A stretch of 64,000 nucleotides of DNA from Zoogloea sp. LCSB751 (GTDB taxonomy: Bacteria; Pseudomonadota; Gammaproteobacteria; Burkholderiales; Rhodocyclaceae), in NCBI RefSeq assembly GCF_002028455.1, contig NZ_MWUM01000019.1:43393-107392 (forward strand), written 5' to 3'. The notes beneath the pieces are model-generated. The model was not told the origin of the DNA. It saw only the letters and a program-made list of their open reading frames with translations, and did not search any database. This document shows, in pieces, positions 26,923-34,806 of the stretch; within the stretch, counting starts at the first letter, position 1; every line of letters starts with the position of its first letter. The translations under genes were made by a program, and so were the position numbers.

Positions 26923-27264
26923 TTAGTCGCGCTGCAAGTGCACGACGGTCATAGCACCGTTGATCTGCTCGGCCATGAAGTGGATGGTGTCCCCGGCCTT
27001 CACCTGATCCAGCCAGGCCGGATCCTTGACGCGAAACACCATGGTCATCCCAGGCATGCCATTGGGCAGCGGCCCGTGAGACAAAGTGAGTTTGCCGGCC
27101 GACTTATCGACCTTCTTCACAAGACCTTCGGTCATTTGAGATGCAGCCATACCGTGCCCAGCATGGTTGTGGGCCGCCGCGTCGGGCGTTTCGTTGTCCG
27201 CAAGGGCCGGCAGGCTCACGGTGCCGACAAGGGCGGCAAGGACGATTCCAAGGGTGGTTTTCAT
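26923..27264 (-). CDS. cusF: CusF-like periplasmic copper chaperone
   Basis: 113 residues with a signal peptide (MKTTLGIVLAALVGTVSLPALA). The OB-fold CusF domain has VKKVDKSAGKLTLSHGPLPN and MPGMTMVFRV, the Met/Met part of the copper site. The usual Trp ligand appears replaced (PNGMPGMTM), and a His-rich N-terminal arm (AAAHNHAGHGM) is present. It carries periplasmic Cu(I)/Ag(I) to the CusBA pump. It is the second CusF domain in the operon besides the CusB fusion. Confidence 0.88.
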   Translation of the reverse strand: MKTTLGIVLAALVGTVSLPALADNETPDAAAHNHAGHGMAASQMTEGLVKKVDKSAGKLTLSHGPLPNGMPGMTMVFRVKDPAWLDQVKAGDTIHFMAEQINGAMTVVHLQRD

Positions 27265-27294
27265 GATTTGATCCAGATGAACGCAAATGAATAA

Positions 27295-27726
27295 TCAGTG
27301 GCGGGCAAACACGCGGCTGGAGCCATCGGCACGCACAAGCAGCGTCTCGTAGGGCATGGGCCTGGCGCTTTCCATGCCCGGTGAGCCTGGCGGCATTGAG
27401 GGGACGGCCAACCCGATGGCCTTGGGCTTCTCTTTCAGCAGGCGCTGGACATCGGCGGCCGGGACATGCCCCTCGATGAGATAGTTGCCGACCTTGGCGG
27501 TGTGGCACGAACCATAGGCTTCGGGCATACCGAGCTTCTTGCGCTGGCCCGGGACGTCCGTCACATCGTGCGCTGTCACCTCGAAGCCCTGGGCACGCAG
27601 GTGTTCAATCCATTTTCCGCAGCACCCGCAATACGGGCTCTTGTACACATCGACCTGCACCGCGGCCAGCGCCGAGCCGGCCATCAGGCTCAGTACGGAC
27701 GACAAGATCAGCGTTTGCAGTTTCAT
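27295..27726 (-). CDS. DUF411 periplasmic metal-binding protein
   Basis: 143 residues with a signal peptide. The DUF411 hallmark CGCCGKWIEHLRAQGFEV (after YKSPY) gives a Cys cluster. SCHTAKVGNYLIEGHVPA adds the conserved Cys-His, and MPPGSPGME closes the domain. The family occurs next to copper and silver efflux genes and is thought to bind metal in the periplasm. It is the first gene after the CopR-type site C, so it heads the leftward unit with CusF, TolC and CusBA. Confidence 0.88.
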   Translation of the reverse strand: MKLQTLILSSVLSLMAGSALAAVQVDVYKSPYCGCCGKWIEHLRAQGFEVTAHDVTDVPGQRKKLGMPEAYGSCHTAKVGNYLIEGHVPAADVQRLLKEKPKAIGLAVPSMPPGSPGMESARPMPYETLLVRADGSSRVFARH

Positions 27727-27772
27727 GATCCGTCCTTTGGTGATTGGGATGGCTCATTCTGACAAGCGCAAC

Positions 27773-27812
27773 CCGACGGGAAGCTGTCCCAAAAATTACA
27801 TTTCAGTAATCT
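27773..27812 (-). promoter_or_regulatory. CopR-type operator, site C
   Basis: On the plus strand: CCGACGGGAAGC, TGTCCCA, AAA, then the dyad ATTACATTTCAGTAAT (27795-27810). It sits about 70 bases upstream of the DUF411 gene. It shares its full context with sites A, B and D, and probably controls the whole 27.7 to 17 kb leftward cluster. Confidence 0.7.
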
Positions 27813-27821
27813 GGGACGGCG

Positions 27822-28523
27822 TCAGTGGCTATGCTTGAAGCCGGGCGGATGGGTATGGCCCTTTTTCTCCTGGGGCGACACCGAGGCGGCCTCATCGTTA
27901 TGATGGCCGGCATCGTCGCTGTGATCATGATCCCCATGGTCGTCGTCATGCGCGTGCCTATCGTGATGCCCATCGAGCCCACCATGACTGTGTCCCTCGC
28001 TGGACGCCACCAGCCTCGTGTAATCGGCGGCAGTCAGCCCAGGGAGCTTCTGAACGAACGCGACTAGATCCCAGATCGCCTCATCCTCCATCCCGCCCTT
28101 GGACCAGGCCGGCATACCCGACGCCTTGATCCCGTGCTTGATGATCCAGAACTGGCGCGCCTCGGCAAATTGAGGATCGAGCAGCGCCGCCGGCTTGTCG
28201 GCCAGTTTGGGTGGCGTCGGATACAGCCCCTTGCGAATCTCCGAGTCTTCCGCACCCGGAGACAAATGGCAGCCCACGCACATCGCGTCGTAGTTGCCGG
28301 AGCCGCGGCGGACGCGTTCCGGATTCGCCAGATCGATCGGCGGCTTGATGTCTCCGGCCCGAACGGCGATGGAGCGCTCCCGGGCAAATTCCAGCAAACG
28401 GTAGGTCAGTAGGTGATGCGGCTCATCGGCCGCAATGTTGATGGCGCCGGCGTACAGGGCGATGGCGCCCGATGCTGCACTCACAGCAGCCAGCGCCACG
28501 ACAGTAATCAGCGTTTTTTTCAT
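27822..28523 (-). CDS. cytochrome c with a His/Asp-rich C-terminal tail
   Basis: 233 residues. A membrane-anchor/signal segment is followed by a class I cytochrome c domain with haem motif CVGCH (about residue 81) and the axial Met region GIKASGMPAW. From about 175 the chain becomes a His/Asp-rich tail (GHHDRHAHDDDHGDHDHSDD, AGHHNDEA, HTHPPGFKHSH), an obvious metal sponge. It lies 37 bases downstream of the multicopper oxidase on the same strand. It may accept electrons from copper oxidation or buffer copper; this is inference. Confidence 0.85.
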   Translation of the reverse strand: MKKTLITVVALAAVSAASGAIALYAGAINIAADEPHHLLTYRLLEFARERSIAVRAGDIKPPIDLANPERVRRGSGNYDAMCVGCHLSPGAEDSEIRKGLYPTPPKLADKPAALLDPQFAEARQFWIIKHGIKASGMPAWSKGGMEDEAIWDLVAFVQKLPGLTAADYTRLVASSEGHSHGGLDGHHDRHAHDDDHGDHDHSDDAGHHNDEAASVSPQEKKGHTHPPGFKHSH

Positions 28524-28560
28524 GATGGGGCTCCTCAGTTCTCGTTATCGTGACCGCGAT

Positions 28561-29982
28561 TCAGTGTCCGGCGTGCGGGCCTGGCTTTCGAACCTGAACT
28601 TCCGTTGCAGCAGGCTTGCCTTGTGCCGGCATGGACTGTCCTCCCTGGCTGCTGGCACGTGGAGGCTCGGCAGCGGGCCCAGTCCATTCGTAAGCACGCG
28701 TCCCAGGCGGTTGCTTGTACCAGCCGGGATCCGAGTAATCGCCGGCCTTCTGCTCGGCACGGACCTTCAGGATGGTGAACATGCCGCCCATCTCGACGGC
28801 GCCATGCGGGCCTTGGCCCGTCATCATCGGAAGCGTGTTGTCCGGCAGCGGCATTTCCATTTCCCCCATGTCAGCCATACCGCGCTCACCCATCACCATG
28901 TAGTCGGGGATGAGATCGGTGATCTGCTTGGCGGCCTCCCGGTGATCGACACCGATCATCGTCGGCACGTCATGCCCCATCGCATTCATCGTGTGGTGGC
29001 TCTTGTGACAATGGAACGCCCAGTCCCCCGGTTCGTTGGCAATGAATTCGACCTGGCGCATTTGCCCGACAGCAATGTCGGTCGTCACCTCCGGCCAGCG
29101 GCCGCCCTTGGGTGTCGGGCCACCATCCGTGCCGGTCACCGTGAATTCATGGCCATGCAGGTGAATCGGATGATTCGTCATCGTCAGGTTGCCCACGCGG
29201 ATCCGCACGCGATCGTTCTGGCGCACGTTGAGGGAATCGATGCCCGGGAAGGCCCGGCTGTTGAAGGTCCACAAGTTGAAGTCGAGCATCGTATTCACCT
29301 TTGGCGTATCGCTACCCGGATCGATGTCGTAGGCGTTCAAGAGGAAGCAGAAGTCCCGGTCCACCTCGTCGATGAGCGGATTTCGCTCCTTCGGATGGGT
29401 GACCCAGAAGCCCATCATGCCCATCGCCATCTGGGTCATCTCATCCGCGTGGGGGTGATACATGAAGGTACCCGGGCGGCGTGCCACGAACTCGTAGACG
29501 AAGGTCTTGCCCGGTGGGATCTGAGGCTGGGTGAGCCCACCGACACCATCCATTCCATTGGGCAGGCGCTGTCCGTGCCAATGGATGGTGGTGTGCTCGG
29601 GCAGGCGGTTGGTGACGAAAATGCGGACCCGATCGCCTTCGACCACTTCAATGGTGGGGCCGGGGCTTTGTCCGTTGTAACCCCACAGGTGGGCATTCAT
29701 CCCGGGCGCGATTTCGCGCACAACCGGTTCAGCCACCAGGTGAAACTCCTTGACCCCCTTGTTCATGCGCCATGGCAGGGTCCAACCATTGAGGGTGACC
29801 ACCGGGTTGTAGGGCCGGCCTGCGCCAGTGACGCCGCGGGGAAGATGTGGCGGTGCCGTGTTCGGATCATTCTTCGTGATCAGTTCCGGCAAGGCGGCCA
29901 TGGCCACCGGACTTACCGAAGCCGCGGCAACGGCACCTCCGGTCAGTCCCAGACTTTGGATGAATGCGCGACGTGATGTCAT
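28561..29982 (-). CDS. periplasmic multicopper oxidase (CopA/CumA-like)
   Basis: 473 residues. The Tat signal (SRRAFIQSLGLTGG) precedes cupredoxin domains. Copper-binding motifs are IHWHGQRLPNG, MYHPHADE, HPIHLHGHEF and HCHKSHHTMNAMGHD, so type 1, 2 and 3 sites are all visible. The C-terminal Met/His-rich segment (MADMGEMEMPLPDNTLPMM, HAGH at the end) may bind Cu(I). It oxidises Cu(I) to less toxic Cu(II). It is shorter than plasmid CopA (about 600 residues), so I leave the symbol open because copA names the ATPase here. Confidence 0.9.
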   Translation of the reverse strand: MTSRRAFIQSLGLTGGAVAAASVSPVAMAALPELITKNDPNTAPPHLPRGVTGAGRPYNPVVTLNGWTLPWRMNKGVKEFHLVAEPVVREIAPGMNAHLWGYNGQSPGPTIEVVEGDRVRIFVTNRLPEHTTIHWHGQRLPNGMDGVGGLTQPQIPPGKTFVYEFVARRPGTFMYHPHADEMTQMAMGMMGFWVTHPKERNPLIDEVDRDFCFLLNAYDIDPGSDTPKVNTMLDFNLWTFNSRAFPGIDSLNVRQNDRVRIRVGNLTMTNHPIHLHGHEFTVTGTDGGPTPKGGRWPEVTTDIAVGQMRQVEFIANEPGDWAFHCHKSHHTMNAMGHDVPTMIGVDHREAAKQITDLIPDYMVMGERGMADMGEMEMPLPDNTLPMMTGQGPHGAVEMGGMFTILKVRAEQKAGDYSDPGWYKQPPGTRAYEWTGPAAEPPRASSQGGQSMPAQGKPAATEVQVRKPGPHAGH

Positions 29983-29998
29983 CGGATGTCCTTTTGGT

Positions 29999-31441
29999 TC
30001 AGTGATCCGGACGGCCGGTGCTGGCCGGTGCGGTGCGTGCGGCAGGAGCCAGGGACGGCTTACCGATCAGGGCCATCTGCAGATCGCTTTGGGCGATCCA
30101 GTAGTCACGCAAGGACTCGATGTAGCTGTTCACGCTGGTGATCTGGGAACGGGCGTCGGCCAGCAGATCGAACACCCCGATCAGCATGCCGTTGTAGCGC
30201 AGCAGGTTCTCTTCGGCGATCCGTTTGTTGAGCGGTACGATTTCGTCCCGGTAGTGCTTGGCGATATCGAAGCTGCTGCGGTATGCCGAGTAGGCTTCGC
30301 GTACTTCCGAACGGGCATTGATTGCCGCCTCGGCCGCGCGTTCGATTGCTTGCCCATAGATGGCTTCGGCCTTGGCGACCTTGCTGCCGCCAAAATCGAA
30401 GAGCGGGAGCTCGAAACTCACTTCGTAGCCGCGTTTGTAGCCACTGTCCCGCGTCCCCTCCAGGACGCGCGCCGGACCGAACTCCAGCACGTTGATGAAG
30501 CGCGTGGCCTGGGTAAGGCCAAGGTTCTTGGCCAGCGCTTCCGTTTCGAGACGGACGGCCTGGAGATCCAGCCGCTGATCAAGCGCGGTCTGTTCAACGG
30601 CCGGCTGTTCGTCGGGTGCCTTGGGCAGATCCGGCAGGCGCTCGGGGAGCTGAATCGACTGTGGCGACGGCAGACCGAGCAGCTTGGTCAAGCGTTCCCG
30701 CGCCGCGATATGGGCTTGCTCTGCGCGAGCCAGATCGAGAGCGGCTGAGGCATAGAAGCCTTGCTCACGCGCCTGCTGCAAGCGATTGAAATTACCGACC
30801 TCGGCCATCTTGCGAGCCAGTCCGGCACCCGCTTCTGCAGCTTGCCTGACTTTCCGGAGGTAACGCACCGACTCCTCCGCGGCGATCGCACCGAAGTAGG
30901 CTTTGCGCGTCTCCGAGGCCACCCGGGCAACCTCCAGCGCCGTCATGCGCTGGGTCTGGGCGAAATTCCGCTTCTCGACCTCAACGGCCATGGGCATCGT
31001 GATCAGCGCAAACAGGTTGAAGGTCAGTACCTGTTCGATCTTGAACTCGCGCACACCATTCTCGGCTCGACTGGCACGCAGCATGGAGAAATGGGGGTTG
31101 GGCAGCCGCCCGGCCTGGACCATTTCAGCTTCGCTGATGCCAAGCTCGTAGAACAACGCGCGCAGCCCGCGGTTGTTATAGATGGCGACCTGAACCGCGT
31201 CCTCCACCGTCAGCGGCTTGGTCAGCAATTCGGCGACGCGGGCATCGACCTCCTTGCGGTCCGCATCGTCTCTGGCCCAGCGGGCATCGGCGCCGATTCG
31301 GGCACGGGTCGTATCCCGGACCGTGCCGAAGCCTCCGTCCGCAGAAAAGCTGGCACAGCCGCTGAGGGTCAGCGTGCCGAGCACCAGCACGGTCAGGGTC
31401 TTGATCAGCCCCAGGGGGCGTACGGATAGGTATGAGCGCAT
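29999..31441 (-). CDS. TolC-family outer-membrane lipoprotein (copper cluster)
   Basis: 480 residues with a lipobox (LTLSGCAS, Cys near residue 29). TolC-like repeats follow, including LTVEDAVQVAIYNNRGLRAL and VSFELPLFDFGGSKVAKAEA. It lies 16 bases upstream of the oxidase gene and 9 bases downstream of the small gene at 31451-31768. It is a second channel besides the Cus one, seemingly without its own RND pump. It may export products of the oxidase-cytochrome branch. Confidence 0.88.
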   Translation of the reverse strand: MRSYLSVRPLGLIKTLTVLVLGTLTLSGCASFSADGGFGTVRDTTRARIGADARWARDDADRKEVDARVAELLTKPLTVEDAVQVAIYNNRGLRALFYELGISEAEMVQAGRLPNPHFSMLRASRAENGVREFKIEQVLTFNLFALITMPMAVEVEKRNFAQTQRMTALEVARVASETRKAYFGAIAAEESVRYLRKVRQAAEAGAGLARKMAEVGNFNRLQQAREQGFYASAALDLARAEQAHIAARERLTKLLGLPSPQSIQLPERLPDLPKAPDEQPAVEQTALDQRLDLQAVRLETEALAKNLGLTQATRFINVLEFGPARVLEGTRDSGYKRGYEVSFELPLFDFGGSKVAKAEAIYGQAIERAAEAAINARSEVREAYSAYRSSFDIAKHYRDEIVPLNKRIAEENLLRYNGMLIGVFDLLADARSQITSVNSYIESLRDYWIAQSDLQMALIGKPSLAPAARTAPASTGRPDH

Positions 31442-31450
31442 GGCGGCCTC

Positions 31451-31768
31451 CTAATGATGATGGCCGGCAGGCGGCATGGCCGGCGGCGTCGGCGCCGCAT
31501 CGCCCTTTTTCTGCAAAGCCTCACGGGCTTCACGAGCCTCAGCGGGCTGGTCAGGCGTGGAGGGGGCTGCATGTGCATCCATTCCGCGCTGGACCGATTC
31601 ATTGGCGGCGCGCCACGGCTCGACCGGCGGTTCCGACCAGGCGTGGTAATCCGACAGGGAGGACACATACGGGGACGGGCTGGAGCTCGTCTCCAGCAAA
31701 GGCGGCGTAGCCGCCCAGACGCTGTTCATCATGGCCAGCGCCGATAGCCCGAGCAAATAGGATCGCAT
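31451..31768 (-). CDS. small exported protein heading the oxidase operon
   Basis: 105 residues with a signal peptide (MRSYLLGLSALAMMNSVWAA). The mature part is Ser/Pro/Ala-rich with LSDYHAWSEPPVEPWRAANE and a C-terminal PAGHHH. A GGAGA site precedes the ATG at 31768; the upstream in-frame extension covers the CopR site and part of copR and was rejected. It is the first gene after operator D, in one unit with TolC, oxidase and cytochrome. Function unknown; small His-tailed proteins here probably bind copper. Confidence 0.7.
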   Translation of the reverse strand: MRSYLLGLSALAMMNSVWAATPPLLETSSSPSPYVSSLSDYHAWSEPPVEPWRAANESVQRGMDAHAAPSTPDQPAEAREAREALQKKGDAAPTPPAMPPAGHHH

Positions 31769-31842
31769 CGGTCTTCTCCATGGGGTCAAAAGGTAGGCTG
31801 GGAATCTGGCGTTCCCATGGCGAGCAGTGTGCGGCGCAAAAA

Positions 31843-31880
31843 CCGACAGGAGACTGACCCACGAATTACATCTTTGTAAT
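31843..31880. promoter_or_regulatory. CopR-type operator, site D (divergent)
   Basis: On the plus strand: CCGACAGGAGAC, TGACCCA, CGA, then ATTACATCTTTGTAAT (31865-31880), a perfect 6-4-6 palindrome. It lies between the leftward oxidase operon (start 31768) and copR (start 31949), so it can serve both and provide autoregulation. It is the best copy of the four sites. Confidence 0.78.
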
Positions 31881-31948
31881 CTTGGGAAAAACGGAAGTGC
31901 GTTGCGCCACACTAGCGCCAGCCGTATGAGCAGGAAGCGAGGAAGACC

Positions 31949-32632
31949 ATGAAAATACTGATCGTCGAGGACGAACCCAAAACCGGGGACTACCTTAAGC
32001 AGGGGCTGGTTGAGGCCGGCTTCAATGTGGATTTGGTCCGGGATGGCATGGACGGGCTGCATTGCGGCATGACCGAAGCCTACGACCTCATCGTGCTCGA
32101 CGTGATGTTGCCGGGGCTCGATGGCTGGCGCGTCCTGCAGGCCCTGCGCAAGGCTGGCAAGGAGATGCCGATCTTGTTTCTGACCGCCAAAGACAGCGTT
32201 GATGACCGGGTCAAGGGGCTGGAGCTGGGCGCTGACGATTACCTCGTGAAGCCCTTCGCCTTCTCGGAGCTCCTGGCCCGAGTGCGCACACTGCTACGCC
32301 GTGGTGTGAAGAACAAGGAAGTCGATGCCTTGCGAGCAGCCGACCTCGAACTGGATCTCCCGCGTCGGCGTGTCACCCGAGCAGGTCGGCGGATTGATCT
32401 GACCGCCAAGGAGTTTGCCCTCCTTGAACTGTTGTTACGACGACGTGGCGAAGTGCTCCCGCGCTCGTTGATCGCATCGCAGGTATGGGACATGAACTTT
32501 GACAGCGACACCAACGTGATCGAAGTGGCCGTGCGCCGCCTTCGCGCCAAGATCGACGACGGCTTCGAGCCCAAGCTGATTCGCACTGTGCGGGGCATGG
32601 GCTATGTGCTGGAAGAACAGGAGAGCGAATAG
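31949..32632 (+). CDS. copR: heavy-metal response regulator (CopR/CusR type)
   Basis: 227-residue OmpR-type regulator. The receiver domain starts MKILIVEDEPKTGDYLKQGL, with phospho-acceptor Asp in LIVLDVMLPGLDGW (about residue 51) and the Lys of YLVKPFAFSE. The C-terminal winged helix includes FDSDTNVIEVAVRRLRAKID and RTVRGMGYVLEE. It is typical of CopR/CusR, which activates periplasmic copper defence genes. GAGGAAGACC precedes the ATG. It is coupled to the sensor gene: its TAG shares a base with the GTG start. Confidence 0.93.
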   Translation: MKILIVEDEPKTGDYLKQGLVEAGFNVDLVRDGMDGLHCGMTEAYDLIVLDVMLPGLDGWRVLQALRKAGKEMPILFLTAKDSVDDRVKGLELGADDYLVKPFAFSELLARVRTLLRRGVKNKEVDALRAADLELDLPRRRVTRAGRRIDLTAKEFALLELLLRRRGEVLPRSLIASQVWDMNFDSDTNVIEVAVRRLRAKIDDGFEPKLIRTVRGMGYVLEEQESE

Positions 32633-34068
32633 TGCGCACGAGCATCCGCCGCAAGTCCCTGACCTTCCGCCTGACCCTTCTCTTCGCGGCGGCATCGACG
32701 GCCGTGTTACTGGTTTTGGGTTTGATCGTGGCCCAGTCCGTCGAACATCACTTCGAAGAACAGGACATGGAGGCCCTGACCGGCAAACTTGAACTGATTC
32801 GCCATGCCATGGCGAAGGTCCGCTCACCCACGGACCTGGCGGCCATTCCCCAGCAGATGGATGACTCACTGATCGGACATCACGGCCTGGTCGTCGCACT
32901 CAAGGGACCGGATGGGCGCACCCTGTTTGCGACCGAAGGCGCGCCTTTCCCTCAACCGCTGCTGGATCGTGTCAAGACGGCCGGGGTCAATCACCCCTAC
33001 GTCTGGCAAGTGGATGGACAAATGCCTTTCCGGGGCATTGCGGCCGAGGTGCCGACCGGGGTGCCGTCGTGGCCGCCGGCCGTTGTCGCAGTGGCGACAG
33101 ATATCTCCCATCACCGCAATTTCATGGACTCGTTCATGAGGACACTGTGGCTCGTCATCGTGGGCGGCACGGCCGCAACCGGTCTGCTCGGCTGGTTCGT
33201 CGCCCGCCGAGGCTTGGCACCTCTGCGCGAGATGAGACGGAGGGCAACGGAAGTGAGCGCCCAGCATCTTGACCAGCGCCTGCCAGTGGACACCGTGCCG
33301 GTCGAACTGGCCGAGTTGGCCGAATCCCTCAACGACATGCTGGCCCGGCTGGAGGAGTCCTTCACGCGTCTCTCGGACTTCTCGTCCGATCTGGCCCACG
33401 AACTCCGCACGCCAGTCAGCAACCTGATGACGCAAACCCAGGTGGCACTCTCGAAGACCCGCACATCAGGCGAGTACCGGGAAGTGCTGGAATCCAACGC
33501 CGAGGAGTACGAACGCCTCTCGCGCATGATCTCGGACATGCTGTTCCTGGCCAAGTCGGAAAATGGTCTCATCGTGCCAGGTCAGGAAACCTTTGATCTG
33601 GCGGACGAGGTCATGGCCCTGTTCGATTTTTACGGGGCCCTGGCCGAAGAGAACGGCGTGGCCCTCAAGCTAGAAGGTTCAGGATGGGTGACCGGAGACC
33701 GGCTGATGCTCCGACGCGCCATCGGCAACCTTCTATCCAACGCGCTTCGCTACACGCCATCGGGTGGGCACATCACCGTAACGGTCAGCGTCATATGCGA
33801 CAACACCGACACCGAAATCGTCCACCTCGCCGTCGAGAACACCGGGGAGCCTATCCCGACAGAACACCTGTCCCGTCTCTTTGATCGCTTCTACCGTGTG
33901 GACGCATCGCGCCGCCATTCGGGCGATGGCGCCGGACTGGGCCTTGCGATCACCCGTTCCATCCTCCGCGCGCACCAAGGCGACATCGAGGGTCGGACGG
34001 GGGAAGACAGCAACATTTTCGAGATGTGGATACCGACATCGATCGTCACGCCCCACAGCGCGGACTGA
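32632..34068 (+). CDS. copS: copper-sensing histidine kinase (CopS/CusS type)
   Basis: 478 residues from a GTG start. Two membrane spans (about 15-35 and 172-190) flank a periplasmic sensor domain of ~135 residues. HAMP, the dimerisation helix (SDLAHELRTPVSNL, His about 256) and the ATPase domain (NLLSNALRYTPSGG, GDGAGLGLAITRSI) follow. It phosphorylates CopR when periplasmic Cu(I)/Ag(I) rises. Together they should act on the four palindromic sites at 16.1, 16.9, 27.8 and 31.9 kb. Confidence 0.92.
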   Translation: MRTSIRRKSLTFRLTLLFAAASTAVLLVLGLIVAQSVEHHFEEQDMEALTGKLELIRHAMAKVRSPTDLAAIPQQMDDSLIGHHGLVVALKGPDGRTLFATEGAPFPQPLLDRVKTAGVNHPYVWQVDGQMPFRGIAAEVPTGVPSWPPAVVAVATDISHHRNFMDSFMRTLWLVIVGGTAATGLLGWFVARRGLAPLREMRRRATEVSAQHLDQRLPVDTVPVELAELAESLNDMLARLEESFTRLSDFSSDLAHELRTPVSNLMTQTQVALSKTRTSGEYREVLESNAEEYERLSRMISDMLFLAKSENGLIVPGQETFDLADEVMALFDFYGALAEENGVALKLEGSGWVTGDRLMLRRAIGNLLSNALRYTPSGGHITVTVSVICDNTDTEIVHLAVENTGEPIPTEHLSRLFDRFYRVDASRRHSGDGAGLGLAITRSILRAHQGDIEGRTGEDSNIFEMWIPTSIVTPHSAD

Positions 34069-34089
34069 TCCGTTTGCAGGCTCACGGCC

Positions 34090-34461
34090 ATGATCTGCTC
34101 AGATGCATTCTCTTCATCAAACGACCTTTTGCTTGAAGCGACGAGTCGTCGCCTGAAGGCCCTCGGACTGCAAACGCTCCAGGCGACGGATTCGGGAGAC
34201 GCCGAGACGGTCACGGCCTTGTTTGCCCAGTTCATCGACTGCGCGTATCGCAGCTACGCGTTAGAGGAGCGCTGGCTCAAGGCCTGTGCGAGCCCTGATC
34301 GGGAAGCCCATCTTCGGGAACACACCTACCTGATCGAACTGACCGCCGAGCTCTACATGAACCTCATGGACGATGACCGACGGACCTGCGCTTCAATACG
34401 TCAGGTACTGCAGGAGGCCTTCCTGCCGCACATTACTGTCCGGGACCGCGGCTCATACTGA
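34090..34461 (+). CDS. degenerate hemerythrin-like protein
   Basis: 123 residues, helical. From about residue 48 it follows the bacteriohemerythrin pattern: FIDCAYRSYALEERWLKACA, DREAHLREHTYLIEL and a closing FLPHITVRDRG. The EE, HxxxH and H-x4-D elements are kept. The first His of helix A and the one before the EE (Ser-Tyr here) are missing, so a standard di-iron site seems incomplete. It lies 21 bases after copS on the same strand. It could be a one-iron or metal-binding partner of the signalling pair. Family call is from pattern reading. Confidence 0.5.
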   Translation: MICSDAFSSSNDLLLEATSRRLKALGLQTLQATDSGDAETVTALFAQFIDCAYRSYALEERWLKACASPDREAHLREHTYLIELTAELYMNLMDDDRRTCASIRQVLQEAFLPHITVRDRGSY

Positions 34462-34596
34462 ACCACCACACTGTGGCTTCATGAGCGGAGTGCGCTATCT
34501 GCCGGATATATCCAGTGGATACATTCTCTTTTTTGATCTAGTATCCGAGTGCCTTCCCGCCGCGTGGAAGGCGTTCTTACGTACTGTGCCCTTACC

Positions 34597-34806
34597 ATGA
34601 AACACTCTGCCCGCAGCCTTCTTATGAAGAAACACGCTTCGTCCCTCAAGGCGAAGAAGCGGCTTGTCGTGTCCGTGGAGTCTGTCCGGCCGACTCAGGC
34701 TGTTCAGGAGCGCGCGGTACATCTGGCCGCTGCGGCTCGGCGCGCCAAAGAAGCCCACTTCCTCGACAAGTACCGGATCGCGCTGCCCCCGGCTGATGCT
34801 GCCTGA
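34597..34806 (+). CDS. small protein paired with a GNAT (possible antitoxin)
   Basis: 69 residues, basic, starting MKHSARSLLMKKHASSLKAK. It contains a helical centre (AVQERAVHLAAAARRAKEAH) and overlaps the GNAT start by 11 bases. Position and size fit an antitoxin of a GNAT toxin system, but I see no clear ribbon-helix-helix domain. An earlier in-frame start at 34549 is possible. No strong ribosome site. Confidence 0.45.
   Translation: MKHSARSLLMKKHASSLKAKKRLVVSVESVRPTQAVQERAVHLAAAARRAKEAHFLDKYRIALPPADAA

Noticed and set aside
28435..29976. A 513-codon plus-strand open frame
   Set aside because: Antisense to the multicopper oxidase, whose copper motifs and Tat signal are clear; composition is typical of a mirror frame.
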